Assembly: GCF_016714285.1 (NCBI RefSeq)
Contig: NZ_JADJNN010000002.1
Coordinates: forward strand, 643,001-707,000
Reading direction: 5' to 3'
Length of the DNA: 64,000 nucleotides
From: Nannocystis sp.
GTDB taxonomy: Bacteria > Myxococcota_A > Polyangia > Nannocystales > Nannocystaceae
Positions 41,318 to 49,791 of the stretch are shown one piece after another (the first letter of the stretch is position 1; the number at the start of each line of letters is the position of its first letter). The translations under genes were made by a program, and so were the position numbers. Under the pieces are notes generated by a model. The model was not told where the DNA came from and did no database searches. It saw only the letters and a list, made by a program, of their open reading frames with translations.

Positions 41318-42464
41318 ATGCTCACGGGTCGCAGCGACGTGTTGATCGTCGGCGCCGGGCCGGCAGGGGCCGCGGCGGGCACCTTCCTGGCCCGCATGGG
41401 CCTCAGCGTCACCTGCGTCGACCGGGCCCGCTTCCCGCGCGACAAGACCTGCGGCGACGCCGTGTCGAGCGCGGGCCTCGAGATCGCCGCCGCGATGGGA
41501 GCCGCGCTGTCGCAGCTGCCGCACGCGACGGTCCGCGCCGCCGCGGCGATCCTCCCGGACGGCGAACGCATCGTCCGCCACTACGGCGCCCACCCCGGGG
41601 CGATCGTCCCGCGCCTCGCCCTCGATGACCTGCTGCGCCAGCGCATGCAGGCCGCCGGGGTCACGCTCCACGAGGGCGTCGCCGTGCGCACGCTGCTCCG
41701 CGACGGCGACCACTTCGTCGGCGCCGAGGGCCCGGCGCTGCGCTGGCAGGCCCGCGTCGTGCTCGCGGCCGATGGCCCCGGCTCGGTCGCCTGGGCCGCC
41801 CTGGGCCGCGAATACCCGCGCGGCGCCCAGCTCGGCGTCGCCGCCACCGTGTATCTGCGCAATGCCCAGCCGCAGGAGCCCGGCGTCAGCGAACATTACT
41901 TCGAGCGCGACCTCCCGTGCGGCTACGGCTGGCTGTTCCCGCCGGTCGAGGGCCTCGCCAACGTCGGGGTATACCAGCGCGCCGATCGATATCAGCGCCG
42001 CGGCGGCCAACTGCGAGCATTGCTGAGGGACTTCCTGGCCCGCCACCCCGACAGATTCGCCGCCGCCGAGCCCGTCGGCCCGGTGCGCAGCTGGGCCCTG
42101 CCCTTGTGCCTCCATACCTGGCCCCCCGGCGGCCGCCCCGGGCCTGCTGCTGTGCGGCGACGCCGGCAGCTTCGTCGATCCGCTGAGCGGCGAGGGCATC
42201 TGGCAGGCCCTGCGCACCGGCCAGCTCGCCGCAGAATACGCCGGCGCCGCGCTGCTCGCCGGCCGACCCGTCGATGCGGCGGTGGTCCGCAGATTCCGCC
42301 TCGCCTGCGCCCGCGCGGTCAGCTGGCCCTCGCTGGTGCGCGCCGGCATCCAGGAGGGCATGCGCGTGCTCATCGACCGCCACCTGGACCAGCGACCGCC
42401 GGTGCGCAAGCTGCTGCAATGGGGCTACGGCGGCGGCCGCAGCGAGCTCAGCCGCGCGGTGTGA
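41318..42464 (+). pseudogene. Geranylgeranyl-reductase-like FAD oxidoreductase, frameshifted
   Basis: Coding region of about 380 aa for an FAD monooxygenase/GGR-family enzyme: dinucleotide motif VLIVGAGPAGAAAGTFLAR at the start, RFPRDKTCGDAVSS (the GGR-type CGD), and in the other frame LLLCGDAGSFVDPLSGEGIW, the second FAD motif. The first part is read in one frame to about 42120 and the rest, to TGA 42462-42464, in another. Deleting one C from the run CCCCCC at about 42121-42126 restores a continuous protein. Either an assembly error or a broken gene. Relatives reduce isoprenoid chains of quinones or lipids; a UbiA prenyltransferase lies 4.5 kb away. Confidence 0.8.
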
Positions 42465-42488
42465 GGCAACGAGGATTCAGAAGTCGAC

Positions 42489-43622
42489 ATGCTCACCCGA
42501 ATCTCTGTCAACAACTTCAACTGCCTCGTCGGCTTCAAGCTCGAGCTCCCGCGCCGACTGCTGCTCGTCGGCAGCAACGGCTCGGGCAAGAGCAGCCTGT
42601 GGGAGGCGCTCGTGGCCCTGCAAGACCTGATCGTCCGCGGTGCGGACGTGACGGACGCGTTCCCGACGCGTACGCTCACGAGGTGGCTACCCTCGGAGAC
42701 GGTGCAGCACTTCGAGATTGACCTGCGGGTAGCGAACGTCAGCTATACGTATATTCTCGAATTGGAGCACGACCCGAAGAAGCACACGGCGTCCATTCTC
42801 GGCGAGCAGCTCATGTTCGCGGGGAGGTTGCGCTACGAGAATATTCACGGAGAGGTACGTATATACCCCGACGTGCCGGGGCAACCACGTACCAGTTTTC
42901 CCTATGGCCGCAAGCGATCGTTCCTGTCTGACATCGAGCCACACCCGGTCAATACACACCTCGTCGCTTTCCGCGAGGCGATGGGCGAGTTGTGGCTCAT
43001 CAAGCATAACCCCGCCCGCCTCGAGCCGACCACCGCGGAGGAGGGCGCATGGCTGGAGCGCGACGGTCGAAACTTCGCGTCGTGGTTCCGTGGCGTGCTC
43101 GCAGACAGGCCGGAGGTCGGCAACCTGCTGAACGAGGCGCTGCGCCCCGCGATGCCCGGCTTGCAGAAGATCGCGTTCGAGAAGATCAGCCAGAAGGTCC
43201 GGGAGCTCATGCTGCAATTCCGCGGCGCGGGACAGGACTACTCGGTCTCCGCGAGCGAATTGTCGGACGGGCAACGCAGCCTCCTGCTCCTGCATGGGCT
43301 GCTCGTCGGCGCTTTCGATCGCGCCAGTATGGCCTTCCTCGACGAGCCCGAGCTTGGCCTCGCACCGCACGAGATGCAGCCTTGGCTCGCGCAGGCGACC
43401 GCGGCCCTCGACGAGCACGACGGCCAGCTCTTCGTGATCTCGCATCACCCGGCCGTCGTCGATTACCTGGCCCCCGAGCGAACGCTCCGTTTCTCGCGGC
43501 CCCGCGGCGGCCCGACCCGCATCGACGAGATCACCCTCGAGACGACCGGTGGGGTCCGCGTCTCCGAGTGGCTGTCGCGGTCCTGGGCCTACGAGGATGA
43601 GCATGTCGAGCCAGAGACTTAG
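42489..43622 (+). CDS. AAA (ABC-type) ATPase, probable first gene of a two-gene defence-like module
   Basis: A 377-aa SMC/ABC-like ATPase of the AAA_21/OLD-related group. Walker A VGSNGSGKSS at 27-36, signature ELSDGQRSL at 257-265, Walker B MAFLDEPELGL at 281-291 and H-loop SHHP at 318-321; between them a 220-aa insert with strands and helices replaces the coiled coil. Codons are visibly more AT-rich than in neighbours (for example around 42720-42870), suggesting recent transfer. It overlaps the next gene, a TOPRIM-like protein. The combination resembles RloA/RloB and PARIS AriA/AriB anti-phage pairs, in which an ATPase senses infection and controls a nuclease; this role is inferred. Confidence 0.85.
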   Translation: MLTRISVNNFNCLVGFKLELPRRLLLVGSNGSGKSSLWEALVALQDLIVRGADVTDAFPTRTLTRWLPSETVQHFEIDLRVANVSYTYILELEHDPKKHTASILGEQLMFAGRLRYENIHGEVRIYPDVPGQPRTSFPYGRKRSFLSDIEPHPVNTHLVAFREAMGELWLIKHNPARLEPTTAEEGAWLERDGRNFASWFRGVLADRPEVGNLLNEALRPAMPGLQKIAFEKISQKVRELMLQFRGAGQDYSVSASELSDGQRSLLLLHGLLVGAFDRASMAFLDEPELGLAPHEMQPWLAQATAALDEHDGQLFVISHHPAVVDYLAPERTLRFSRPRGGPTRIDEITLETTGGVRVSEWLSRSWAYEDEHVEPET

Positions 43623-44187
43623 ATTGCTCATCCTCTGCGAGGACCGCCTGCAGCAGGAGTTCATCGAGCGCCTCGCCGATCGCTGGGCGGTCGGGCCGCG
43701 GCAGCGGACGGTCCTGACCGCACCAGCCGCACAGGGTTCAGGGGCCAAGTTCGTACTCGACAATTACGTCGACTTTGTGCGGCGCTGGCGGTCCCTGCGT
43801 CACGATGGGAATGTGGGTGCGATCGTCATCATCGACGGCGACGAGAAGGGCATTCTCCGTCGTCGACAGGAGTTCGCTGCGCTGATCCACGCAGCCGGCG
43901 AATCGGCCCTCGACGCCGACGACCCTCGCTTTGCCATCGTCATCCCGTGCTGGCACATCGAGACATGGATCGCCTGGCTCTGCGGGCACCGTCCGGTTGA
44001 CGAACGCACCTGCTACAAGCCCGGCGATCCCCACGGCGCCGCCGTCGCGCACAAGATCAAGAGCCGTGACTACTCGACTCGCCTCGCAGTGAAGTCCTGG
44101 ACGCCGCCCGTCACGGACGAGGCGTCGCAAGTCCCTTCGCTGGCGTCGGCGCGTCAAGAGCTACGGCGGCTCGGCGTCATCGCGTAG
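43603..44187 (+). CDS. TOPRIM-like protein of RloB/DUF4276 type, partner of the AAA ATPase
   Basis: A 194-aa protein. LLILCEDRLQQEF (Glu13), IVIIDGDEKG (Asp78, Asp80) and CWHIETWIAWL (Glu120) follow the order and spacing of RloB/DUF4276 proteins, whose acidic residues form a TOPRIM-type metal site. The gene overlaps the ATPase gene by 20 nt and has GAGG 5-6 nt before ATG 43603; an in-frame ATG at 43597 is possible. In known ATPase-TOPRIM systems this subunit is the nuclease effector. Base use is as atypical as in the ATPase gene. Confidence 0.78.
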   Translation: MSSQRLRLLILCEDRLQQEFIERLADRWAVGPRQRTVLTAPAAQGSGAKFVLDNYVDFVRRWRSLRHDGNVGAIVIIDGDEKGILRRRQEFAALIHAAGESALDADDPRFAIVIPCWHIETWIAWLCGHRPVDERTCYKPGDPHGAAVAHKIKSRDYSTRLAVKSWTPPVTDEASQVPSLASARQELRRLGVIA

Positions 44188-44227
44188 CGCTCAATACTGC
44201 AGAGAAATGCCATGAGTCGCCTTGGCG

Positions 44228-44807
44228 TCATGGCGTGTCGAGGCAGCGTAGCTCGACGCGGCGGTTTGCGGCGGCGCCGTGGGCGTCGATCGGCTCGTCG
44301 TCTCCGAGCCCGATGACGTCGATCCGCGCGGGGTCGATGTGTTGGTGCTCGGTCAGGAAGCGCGGGGCGGCTGGCCCGGCGGGCCGCGTTGTCGAGGCCC
44401 TCCTGGTCGTCGGCGTGCCCGCGGCTCTCGAGTCGCAGCTGCGTGAATTCTCGCATGATATTCGCCGCGCGGGTGAGCCGGCGCCGCGCCCTCGCGTCGA
44501 GGCGGCTCGCGGCTGCGAGTTGATCATCGCGTGGTGTGGCCGTTCGCGGCAAGGGCAGGAAGTGGGCGACCGTCCCCGGGCCGAAGCATGCGATCTGGCG
44601 CAGGTCCCGGGGCGCCCGGAGGTCCTCGGTCGGGATCTCGGGTGTTTCCTCGGCTGCGGCGACCGTCGTGGGATCTGCGATATCCGGGACCTCGGCCGCG
44701 GCGCTGGCGATCGGAGGTTGTGTCAACGTATCGGCTGGTCGCGCACCCGGTGAACACGCGGTGAGCAGCAGGAGCACGCCAACTCGGGTACTGATCACGA
44801 GATGCAT
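44228..44807 (-). pseudogene. OmpA-family peptidoglycan-binding lipoprotein, frameshifted
   Basis: Coding region of about 192 aa: signal VGVLLLLTAC, Pro/Ala-rich linker, short helix-strand segment with one Cys, and a C-terminal OmpA domain beginning TQLRLESRGHADDQEGLDNAARRA and, in another frame, FLTEHQHIDPARIDVIGLGDDEP and NRRVELRC. The frame changes at about 44370-44380; removing one C from the CCCC run (minus strand) rejoins it with normal OmpA spacing. OmpA domains bind peptidoglycan in the periplasm. It may be decayed or mis-sequenced; the same type of single extra base is seen in the flavoprotein 2 kb away. Confidence 0.72.
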
Positions 44808-44889
44808 CCTACCCGAGATACCCGGCCTATCCGCCATCGGGGCCGGCCGGCACACTGCGCCATGGCTTGACCCCTGGGATAGGCGCTGA

Positions 44890-44895
44890 TAGCGT
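44890..44895 (+). promoter_or_regulatory. -10 box TAGCGT, 7 nt before the start
   Basis: TAGCGT, GGCCAGG, ATG at 44903; fixes the start at the third codon block after the ORF's first ATG. Confidence 0.5.
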
Positions 44896-44902
44896 GGCCA
44901 GG

Positions 44903-46021
44903 ATGCGCGATTTTGGGCGACGCTGCCTTGCGGGCCTGCTGGCCGTGGCGGGGGCATGCCAGGAGGATGTCGAGCTTCCTGCACAGGCGACCAGCAAGGG
45001 GGGGCCCAATGACACAGGGGAGGAGCCGCCGGGGCCGCAACCATCGCCCACGAGTACGCAGCCGACGACGGGTGTTGGGACGAGCAGCGGTGAGCCGGGC
45101 TCGACGATCGGCGCCTCTGAGACCACGGGTGGTGGCTCTGGCAGCACGTCGTCCGGGACCACCGAGGCGCCGGTCCCGGATGGCTGTGGGGACGGCGTCC
45201 TCGGCCCCGGGGAGGCGTGCGACGACGGGTTTCAAAACAACAGCGACAGCGCCGCATGCACCTCGACCTGCGCCGTGGCCGTATGTGGTGACGGGCTGCT
45301 GTGGGCCGGCCAGGAAGAATGCGATCACGGCCCCAACAACAACGACAACGCCTATGGCGCGTGCACCGAGAGCTGTACATATGGGGCGCGCTGCGGGGAC
45401 GGGCTCTTGCAGCCGGACGATGAGGAGTGTGACGCCAGCGCGCCGCCGGTCGAGGGCCAGGCCCCTTGCGACCCGCTGGCGTGTCGTTACCTCGCGCGCG
45501 TCGCGTTCGTGACGGCGGCACAGTTCTCGGGGGCGCTCGGCGGCCTCGCGCTGGCCGACGCGGTCTGCGTGGCTGCTGCCGCCGGGCAGGGCTTCGACCA
45601 GTCGGGGAGCTTCCGGGCGTGGCTCAGCGACGGAGTGGCGACGCCGAAGACGCGGCTGAAGAAGGCCGCGGCGGACGCGGGCTACCCGTATGTGCGCCTC
45701 GACGGGCAGCTGCTCGCGGACGACCTGGATGACCTGATCGTGCACGGCCCGAAGATCCCGCTCGACACCACGGAGACTGGCGTTGCCCTGAAGCCGCTGG
45801 AGCTCGTCTGGACGAACATCGGCGCGGACGGTGAGCCGTTCAGCGCGGTCAAGCACTGCGATGAGTGGACCAGCGCTTCTCTGGTCGCAACGGCGCGTGT
45901 CGGAAAGGTCTCGCCCGCGAGTATCGCCGAGTTGCCGGCCTGGAAAGCTGCTCGAAGGTGGACGAGCGATGGCGGACAACCATGCAAATCCGAGGCACAC
46001 ATCTATTGTCTGGAAGACTGA
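44903..46021 (+). CDS. Lipoprotein with DUF4215-like repeats and DUF1554-like C-terminal domain
   Basis: A 372-aa lipoprotein: signal LAGLLAVAGAC, a long Thr/Ser/Gly linker, three DUF4215-type Cys repeats (CGDGVLGPGEACDDG, CGDGLLWAGQEECDHG, CGDGLLQPDDEECD) and a C-terminal lectin-like domain of about 170 aa with ALGGLALADAVCVAAAAG and ending CKSEAHIYCLED, as in DUF1554/C-type-lectin-related secreted proteins. The next gene has the same two-part design, so they are tandem paralogues. Surface adhesion or recognition is a plausible role, not shown. Confidence 0.8.
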   Translation: MRDFGRRCLAGLLAVAGACQEDVELPAQATSKGGPNDTGEEPPGPQPSPTSTQPTTGVGTSSGEPGSTIGASETTGGGSGSTSSGTTEAPVPDGCGDGVLGPGEACDDGFQNNSDSAACTSTCAVAVCGDGLLWAGQEECDHGPNNNDNAYGACTESCTYGARCGDGLLQPDDEECDASAPPVEGQAPCDPLACRYLARVAFVTAAQFSGALGGLALADAVCVAAAAGQGFDQSGSFRAWLSDGVATPKTRLKKAAADAGYPYVRLDGQLLADDLDDLIVHGPKIPLDTTETGVALKPLELVWTNIGADGEPFSAVKHCDEWTSASLVATARVGKVSPASIAELPAWKAARRWTSDGGQPCKSEAHIYCLED

Positions 46022-46884
46022 CCATATACCTGCGATATTTTATCGTCGTCACGTTTGCTGCGCTCAGCGGAAGCTGCGCCGTGGAGACGATCGATGCGAT
46101 CATCGCCGAGCATGGCGTAACCTACTGCCCGACGACGGGATCAGGGGGCGTGGGCGACACCTCGACGAGCACCGGAGCGAGCACGGGGACCGGTGGTGAG
46201 GTGGCCGGGGATACCTCGACCGGCGGAGACGCGAGCGCTTCGATGAGCGCGGGCGAGACCCTTGGTAGCAGCGATACGACCGCCACGAGCGGTGATCTCC
46301 CCGGGCTCTTCTGTGGCGACGGGGTGGTCAACGAGGACGAGGAGTGCGACGACGGCAACGTGCTCGACGGCGACGCGTGTCGCAACGACTGCACACGGCG
46401 CTGGATCGTGTTCATCACCAGCGAGCCGCTCAAGCAGGGTAAGTTCAACGGGATCACCGGCGCCGACTACGAGTGCCGCCACCGCGCCACCAACATGTTC
46501 CTCCCGAACGGCGAGCGCTACATGGCCTGGGTGAGCACCTCCGTGGTCCAGCCGGCGGATCGCATGTACCACGCGCGCGGCCCCTACGTGCTCGTCAATG
46601 GCCAGCAGGTGGCGGCGAACTGGGATGCGTTGACCTCGGGCACGCTCGAGCACCCGATCAACGTCACGGAGCAGAGCGAGACGGTGGATGTCGCTGTATG
46701 GACGGGTACCGATATCACGGGCATGCGGATCCCCAACACGCAGCATTGCTCGGACTGGACCTACAACGACACCGACCAGACCGGCTGGCTCGCCGACGGT
46801 ACCGCCACCGATGCCTTCTGGACCCGCGGCGTGGAGGCCATATGCGGCGCGTCGGCAGCGATCTATTGTTTCGAGCAGCCGTGA
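45982..46884 (+). CDS. Lipoprotein with DUF4215-like and DUF1554-like domains, tandem paralogue
   Basis: A 300-aa lipoprotein whose start overlaps the previous gene by 40 nt. Signal VTFAALSGSC, Thr/Ser/Gly linker, one DUF4215-type repeat (CGDGVVNEDEECDDGNVLDGDACRN in two pieces) and a C-terminal domain beginning VFITSEPLKQGKFNGITGADYEC and ending CSDWTYNDTDQT then AAIYCFEQP. ATG 45982 is used because the signal peptide begins there; the frame is open further upstream inside the previous gene. It converges on the UbiA gene with 26 nt between stops. Confidence 0.78.
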   Translation: MQIRGTHLLSGRLTIYLRYFIVVTFAALSGSCAVETIDAIIAEHGVTYCPTTGSGGVGDTSTSTGASTGTGGEVAGDTSTGGDASASMSAGETLGSSDTTATSGDLPGLFCGDGVVNEDEECDDGNVLDGDACRNDCTRRWIVFITSEPLKQGKFNGITGADYECRHRATNMFLPNGERYMAWVSTSVVQPADRMYHARGPYVLVNGQQVAANWDALTSGTLEHPINVTEQSETVDVAVWTGTDITGMRIPNTQHCSDWTYNDTDQTGWLADGTATDAFWTRGVEAICGASAAIYCFEQP

Positions 46885-46910
46885 GGGGCCTGGAGTTCAG
46901 GAGCGATCCA

Positions 46911-47771
46911 TCACCATGTCCCGAGGGACATGCTGCGCGACACCTGCACGAGCACGCCGTTGGTCGCGCCGGTCCACCAGACCCAGCCGACGGCGCCGAG
47001 GAAGGCGACGCCGAGGATCATTCGCAGCTGGTTCCAGGTGCGGGTGACATTGCCGCGATCGAGGGGCACCGCGATCGCGGCCGCTGGCAGTACGGCCAGC
47101 CAGGGCGACACGACCAGCGCGCCGTAGACGGCGGAGGCGGCCAGCATCACCCGCACGAGCACCAGCGTGCGGGAGACCCCGAGGGCGACCGCGGTGGTGC
47201 GCACGCCAGCGGCGCTGTCGTCCGCGTGGTCGCGGATCACCTGGATGCCCTCGAAGACGCCCGAGAACAGGCCGAGCCAGCCGGCCAGGGCCCAGCCGAG
47301 GGCGGACTCCGGCGGGCTGCCGCACAGCGGCATCGCCACGCCCCAGGCGATCATCGCGGCGACGTCGGCGTAGGGGGTGGCCTTGAGGCGCGCCGAGTAG
47401 GCCCAGCACACGCCGCCGCCGAGCACCAGCGGGACCAGCAGGCCGGGCATGTACGCACATACGCCGAGGAGCAGCGCGAGCAGGCCGAGCTGGGCGGTCA
47501 CGCCGGCGCCGCGGTGGTCGCGGAGGAAGCGGGTCTTGCTGTCGTCGCGGCCGGGGGCGCGCAGGTCGGCGGCGAGGTCGAGGTAGTCGTTGTTGAGGTA
47601 GACGAGCAGGTTCAGGCCGAACGCGAAGGCGAGGCGGATCGCCACCTCGCCGACGGGGAGGGCGAGGGCCAGGCAGATCGCGGCGGCGCCGGCGATGTTG
47701 GCCATCTCGAGCCGGCGCAGGCGATAGATGGCGACCTCGGCGGCGATCCGCGCGGCGTCAGCGATGAGCAT
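46911..47771 (-). CDS. UbiA-family prenyltransferase (separate start inside the fused ORF)
   Basis: The 286-aa UbiA part has its own ATG at 47771 preceded by CGGAGG with 6-nt spacing, one of the best ribosome sites in the window, which argues for an independent protein. Both Asp-rich motifs are present: NNDYLDLAADLR (NDxxDxxxD) and DHADDSAAG (DxxxD), with about eight membrane segments. UbiA enzymes transfer prenyl groups to aromatic or lipid acceptors, for example in menaquinone synthesis; the substrate here is unknown. The last residues (SRSMSLGTW) are encoded by the CATGTCCC/GGGACATG palindrome. Confidence 0.82.
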   Translation of the reverse strand: MLIADAARIAAEVAIYRLRRLEMANIAGAAAICLALALPVGEVAIRLAFAFGLNLLVYLNNDYLDLAADLRAPGRDDSKTRFLRDHRGAGVTAQLGLLALLLGVCAYMPGLLVPLVLGGGVCWAYSARLKATPYADVAAMIAWGVAMPLCGSPPESALGWALAGWLGLFSGVFEGIQVIRDHADDSAAGVRTTAVALGVSRTLVLVRVMLAASAVYGALVVSPWLAVLPAAAIAVPLDRGNVTRTWNQLRMILGVAFLGAVGWVWWTGATNGVLVQVSRSMSLGTW

Positions 47772-49757
47772 GGTGCACCTCCGGGTCGGCGACGGGTCCT
47801 GTGGGTGGGGGCCAGGGGGGTCGGTCAGCGATATGCATGGGGGGGGGCGGTCGGTCGGGTGGGCATTGCGCAGCTCCAGGTCCGCCGGGTGCGGCGCGGG
47901 GATCTTGATGAAGCCGACGGTGTCGAAGCTGTCGATCGGGGCGCGCTCGATCGTGCAGTCCGGCGCGCAGCGCAGGGTCTCGAGCCAGTGGTAGCGGAGC
48001 ACGAGGTCCTGCGCGGGGTCGCTGCCGGTGACGCGCAGGAGGTTGGTGCTGGCCTGGACCCTGCCCCCGCCGCGGGCGATCAACTGTGGGGATATCTTGG
48101 TGCGGTAGACGCGGTGGTGGCCGAGCTGGGCGACGGGCTCGAGCACGGCGGGGCGGCGGTCCCAGCTCTTGACCGGGCGGGTGATGATCACGTGGCTGAC
48201 GGCGTAGGTCTCGAAGTAGGCGCGCAGCTCGGCGTCGCTGGCCACGCCCTCCTTGCGCCGGCGAAACAGGTTGGCGTTGCTGTGGGCGAGGTTGCGGTAG
48301 GTGAAGCCGCCGAGGATCTGGGCGTCGCTGCGCCAGCTGAGCTGCTCGCCGACGGCGGGCTCCTCGATGAGGAAGCGGCTCTGGCCGTCGTCGTGGGCGC
48401 GGACCCAGTCGACGACGATGTCATAATCCTCGGAGACCGGGTGGTGGCGGTAATCCGGCTGTTGCCCGAAGCCCTGGGTGGTGACGGGGATCCACCCGTT
48501 GTTGTAGAGCGGGGCGACCTTCGGCAGCGAGCTCGGGGTGTAGTAGAGAACGTCGGAGATCAGGTGCTGGGCGGCGGGGATCGTCAATAGTGCGAGGGCG
48601 AGCTTGGGGCCGCGGGCGAGCTCGCGGAGCTGGCCGCGGGTGAGGGTCGCGAGCGCGGCGGCGGCGGGGACGATCGCCATGAAGCCGAGCGGCAAGGTGT
48701 GACGATAGGGCTGGATCTGGCGGAAGATCCACGCGTAGGCGCCGAGGTAGGAGAGCGCGGCGAGGGTGAGCATCGCGGCGGCGAAGGGGACAAATCGCGG
48801 GTCTCGCTCGCGTCGCCACCACACCAGGCCGGCGATCGCGGCGGCGATGAAGAGCACGCGGAAGGCCGTGCGCGTGCCGATCATGCCGGAGGTGGCGGTG
48901 TCGAGGAGCAGGCCGAAGACATCGGCGAGCAGGAACTCGGCGCCCGATTGACCGAAGAAGCCGGAGTCGAGGATGTAGTGCCAGAAGCGCAGGTCGACGA
49001 CGAGCCACCAGGCGTTGGTCGCCACGGCGGCGGCGGCGATGGCCACGACCGTGGCGTGGCCGCGGGGGCCGAGGCGGCGCCAGTGTTGCAGCCACAGCGC
49101 GAGCATCGGCGCGGCGAGGATGAAGAAGCTGTAGGGGTGGACGAGGTGGACGAGGCCGAGGCTCGCGCCGGCGGCGATCGCCTGCCAGGCGCAGCGGTCG
49201 TGCAGCCAGCGGTAGAACAGCGCGAGCGGGAGCAGGCACAGGTAGCTGGCGAGGGCGTAGGCGACCATGCCGACCCACCAGCACCAGTGCGCGAAGGAGT
49301 CGAAGAACCACAGCAGCGAGGCCATCGCGGCGGCGGTGAGGGCGGGCCAGCGGCCGAGGCCGAACAGGCGGGCCGCGGCGAACACGACGGGGAGGACCAG
49401 CCAGTGGGCGGCGACGACGAACAGGTTGAAGGCGAGGCCCTGCGAGCAGCCGAGGCCGCGCAGGGCGTAGGTCCACATCTCCCAGCCCTTGTTGTCGGCG
49501 TTGAAGAGGACGCCGTGGGGGTAGCCGGCGAGGAGGCGGACGTCGTAGACCCAGGTGCGACCCCAGCCGTCGAGGCCCTCGAGGGCGCGCCACACCTGGG
49601 CGATGTGGGTCTCGAAGTCGACGCCGGTCATCGGCTGGTCGGTCCACCACACGGCGGTGGGGAGGAAGTAGAGGAAGCAGGCGAGGTGGAGGCCGAGCAG
49701 GGCGAGCAGCGCCAGCGCGAAGGCGCCGCGCCGCGGGCGGGTGGTGTGCTCGGGCAC
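46911..49757 (-). CDS. Large membrane protein (PTPS-related/GT-C-like) fused in frame to a UbiA domain
   Basis: As read, one 948-aa ORF from GTG 49757. Residues 1-640 are a polytopic membrane protein with FLPTAVWWTDQPMTG, THIAQVW, LLAGYPHGVLFNADNK and a 200-aa outer domain, paralogous to the gene at 39360. Residues about 641-662 are an odd Pro-rich bridge, then a complete UbiA prenyltransferase. A run of nine C (minus strand; 47839-47847) lies in the bridge: with eight C the first protein would stop at 47825 (ending RPPHAYR). So the fusion may be a sequencing artefact or a slippage switch. TATGAT lies 6 nt before the GTG, a leaderless arrangement. Confidence 0.75.
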   Translation of the reverse strand: MPEHTTRPRRGAFALALLALLGLHLACFLYFLPTAVWWTDQPMTGVDFETHIAQVWRALEGLDGWGRTWVYDVRLLAGYPHGVLFNADNKGWEMWTYALRGLGCSQGLAFNLFVVAAHWLVLPVVFAAARLFGLGRWPALTAAAMASLLWFFDSFAHWCWWVGMVAYALASYLCLLPLALFYRWLHDRCAWQAIAAGASLGLVHLVHPYSFFILAAPMLALWLQHWRRLGPRGHATVVAIAAAAVATNAWWLVVDLRFWHYILDSGFFGQSGAEFLLADVFGLLLDTATSGMIGTRTAFRVLFIAAAIAGLVWWRRERDPRFVPFAAAMLTLAALSYLGAYAWIFRQIQPYRHTLPLGFMAIVPAAAALATLTRGQLRELARGPKLALALLTIPAAQHLISDVLYYTPSSLPKVAPLYNNGWIPVTTQGFGQQPDYRHHPVSEDYDIVVDWVRAHDDGQSRFLIEEPAVGEQLSWRSDAQILGGFTYRNLAHSNANLFRRRKEGVASDAELRAYFETYAVSHVIITRPVKSWDRRPAVLEPVAQLGHHRVYRTKISPQLIARGGGRVQASTNLLRVTGSDPAQDLVLRYHWLETLRCAPDCTIERAPIDSFDTVGFIKIPAPHPADLELRNAHPTDRPPPCISLTDPPGPHPQDPSPTRRCTMLIADAARIAAEVAIYRLRRLEMANIAGAAAICLALALPVGEVAIRLAFAFGLNLLVYLNNDYLDLAADLRAPGRDDSKTRFLRDHRGAGVTAQLGLLALLLGVCAYMPGLLVPLVLGGGVCWAYSARLKATPYADVAAMIAWGVAMPLCGSPPESALGWALAGWLGLFSGVFEGIQVIRDHADDSAAGVRTTAVALGVSRTLVLVRVMLAASAVYGALVVSPWLAVLPAAAIAVPLDRGNVTRTWNQLRMILGVAFLGAVGWVWWTGATNGVLVQVSRSMSLGTW
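46915..46932. repeat. Perfect inverted pair CATGTCCC-GA-GGGACATG between convergent genes
   Basis: Eight-nt arms with a 2-nt loop, within the last codons of the minus-strand gene and 31 nt after the stop of the plus-strand gene. It could work as a terminator hairpin in both directions and is a member of the dispersed palindrome family. Confidence 0.75.
47839..47847. repeat. G9/C9 homopolymer at the fusion junction
   Basis: Nine consecutive G on the plus strand. A change of one base would end the membrane protein 54 nt before the UbiA start; nine bases give the continuous fusion. Confidence 0.9.
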
Positions 49758-49763
49758 GCCCGC

Positions 49764-49769
49764 ATCATA
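49764..49769 (-). promoter_or_regulatory. -10 box TATGAT, 6 nt before the GTG start
   Basis: Minus strand: TATGAT, GCGGGC, GTG at 49757. Confidence 0.6.
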
Positions 49770-49791
49770 AGCGCGCGCGCGCGGTCCGTGG

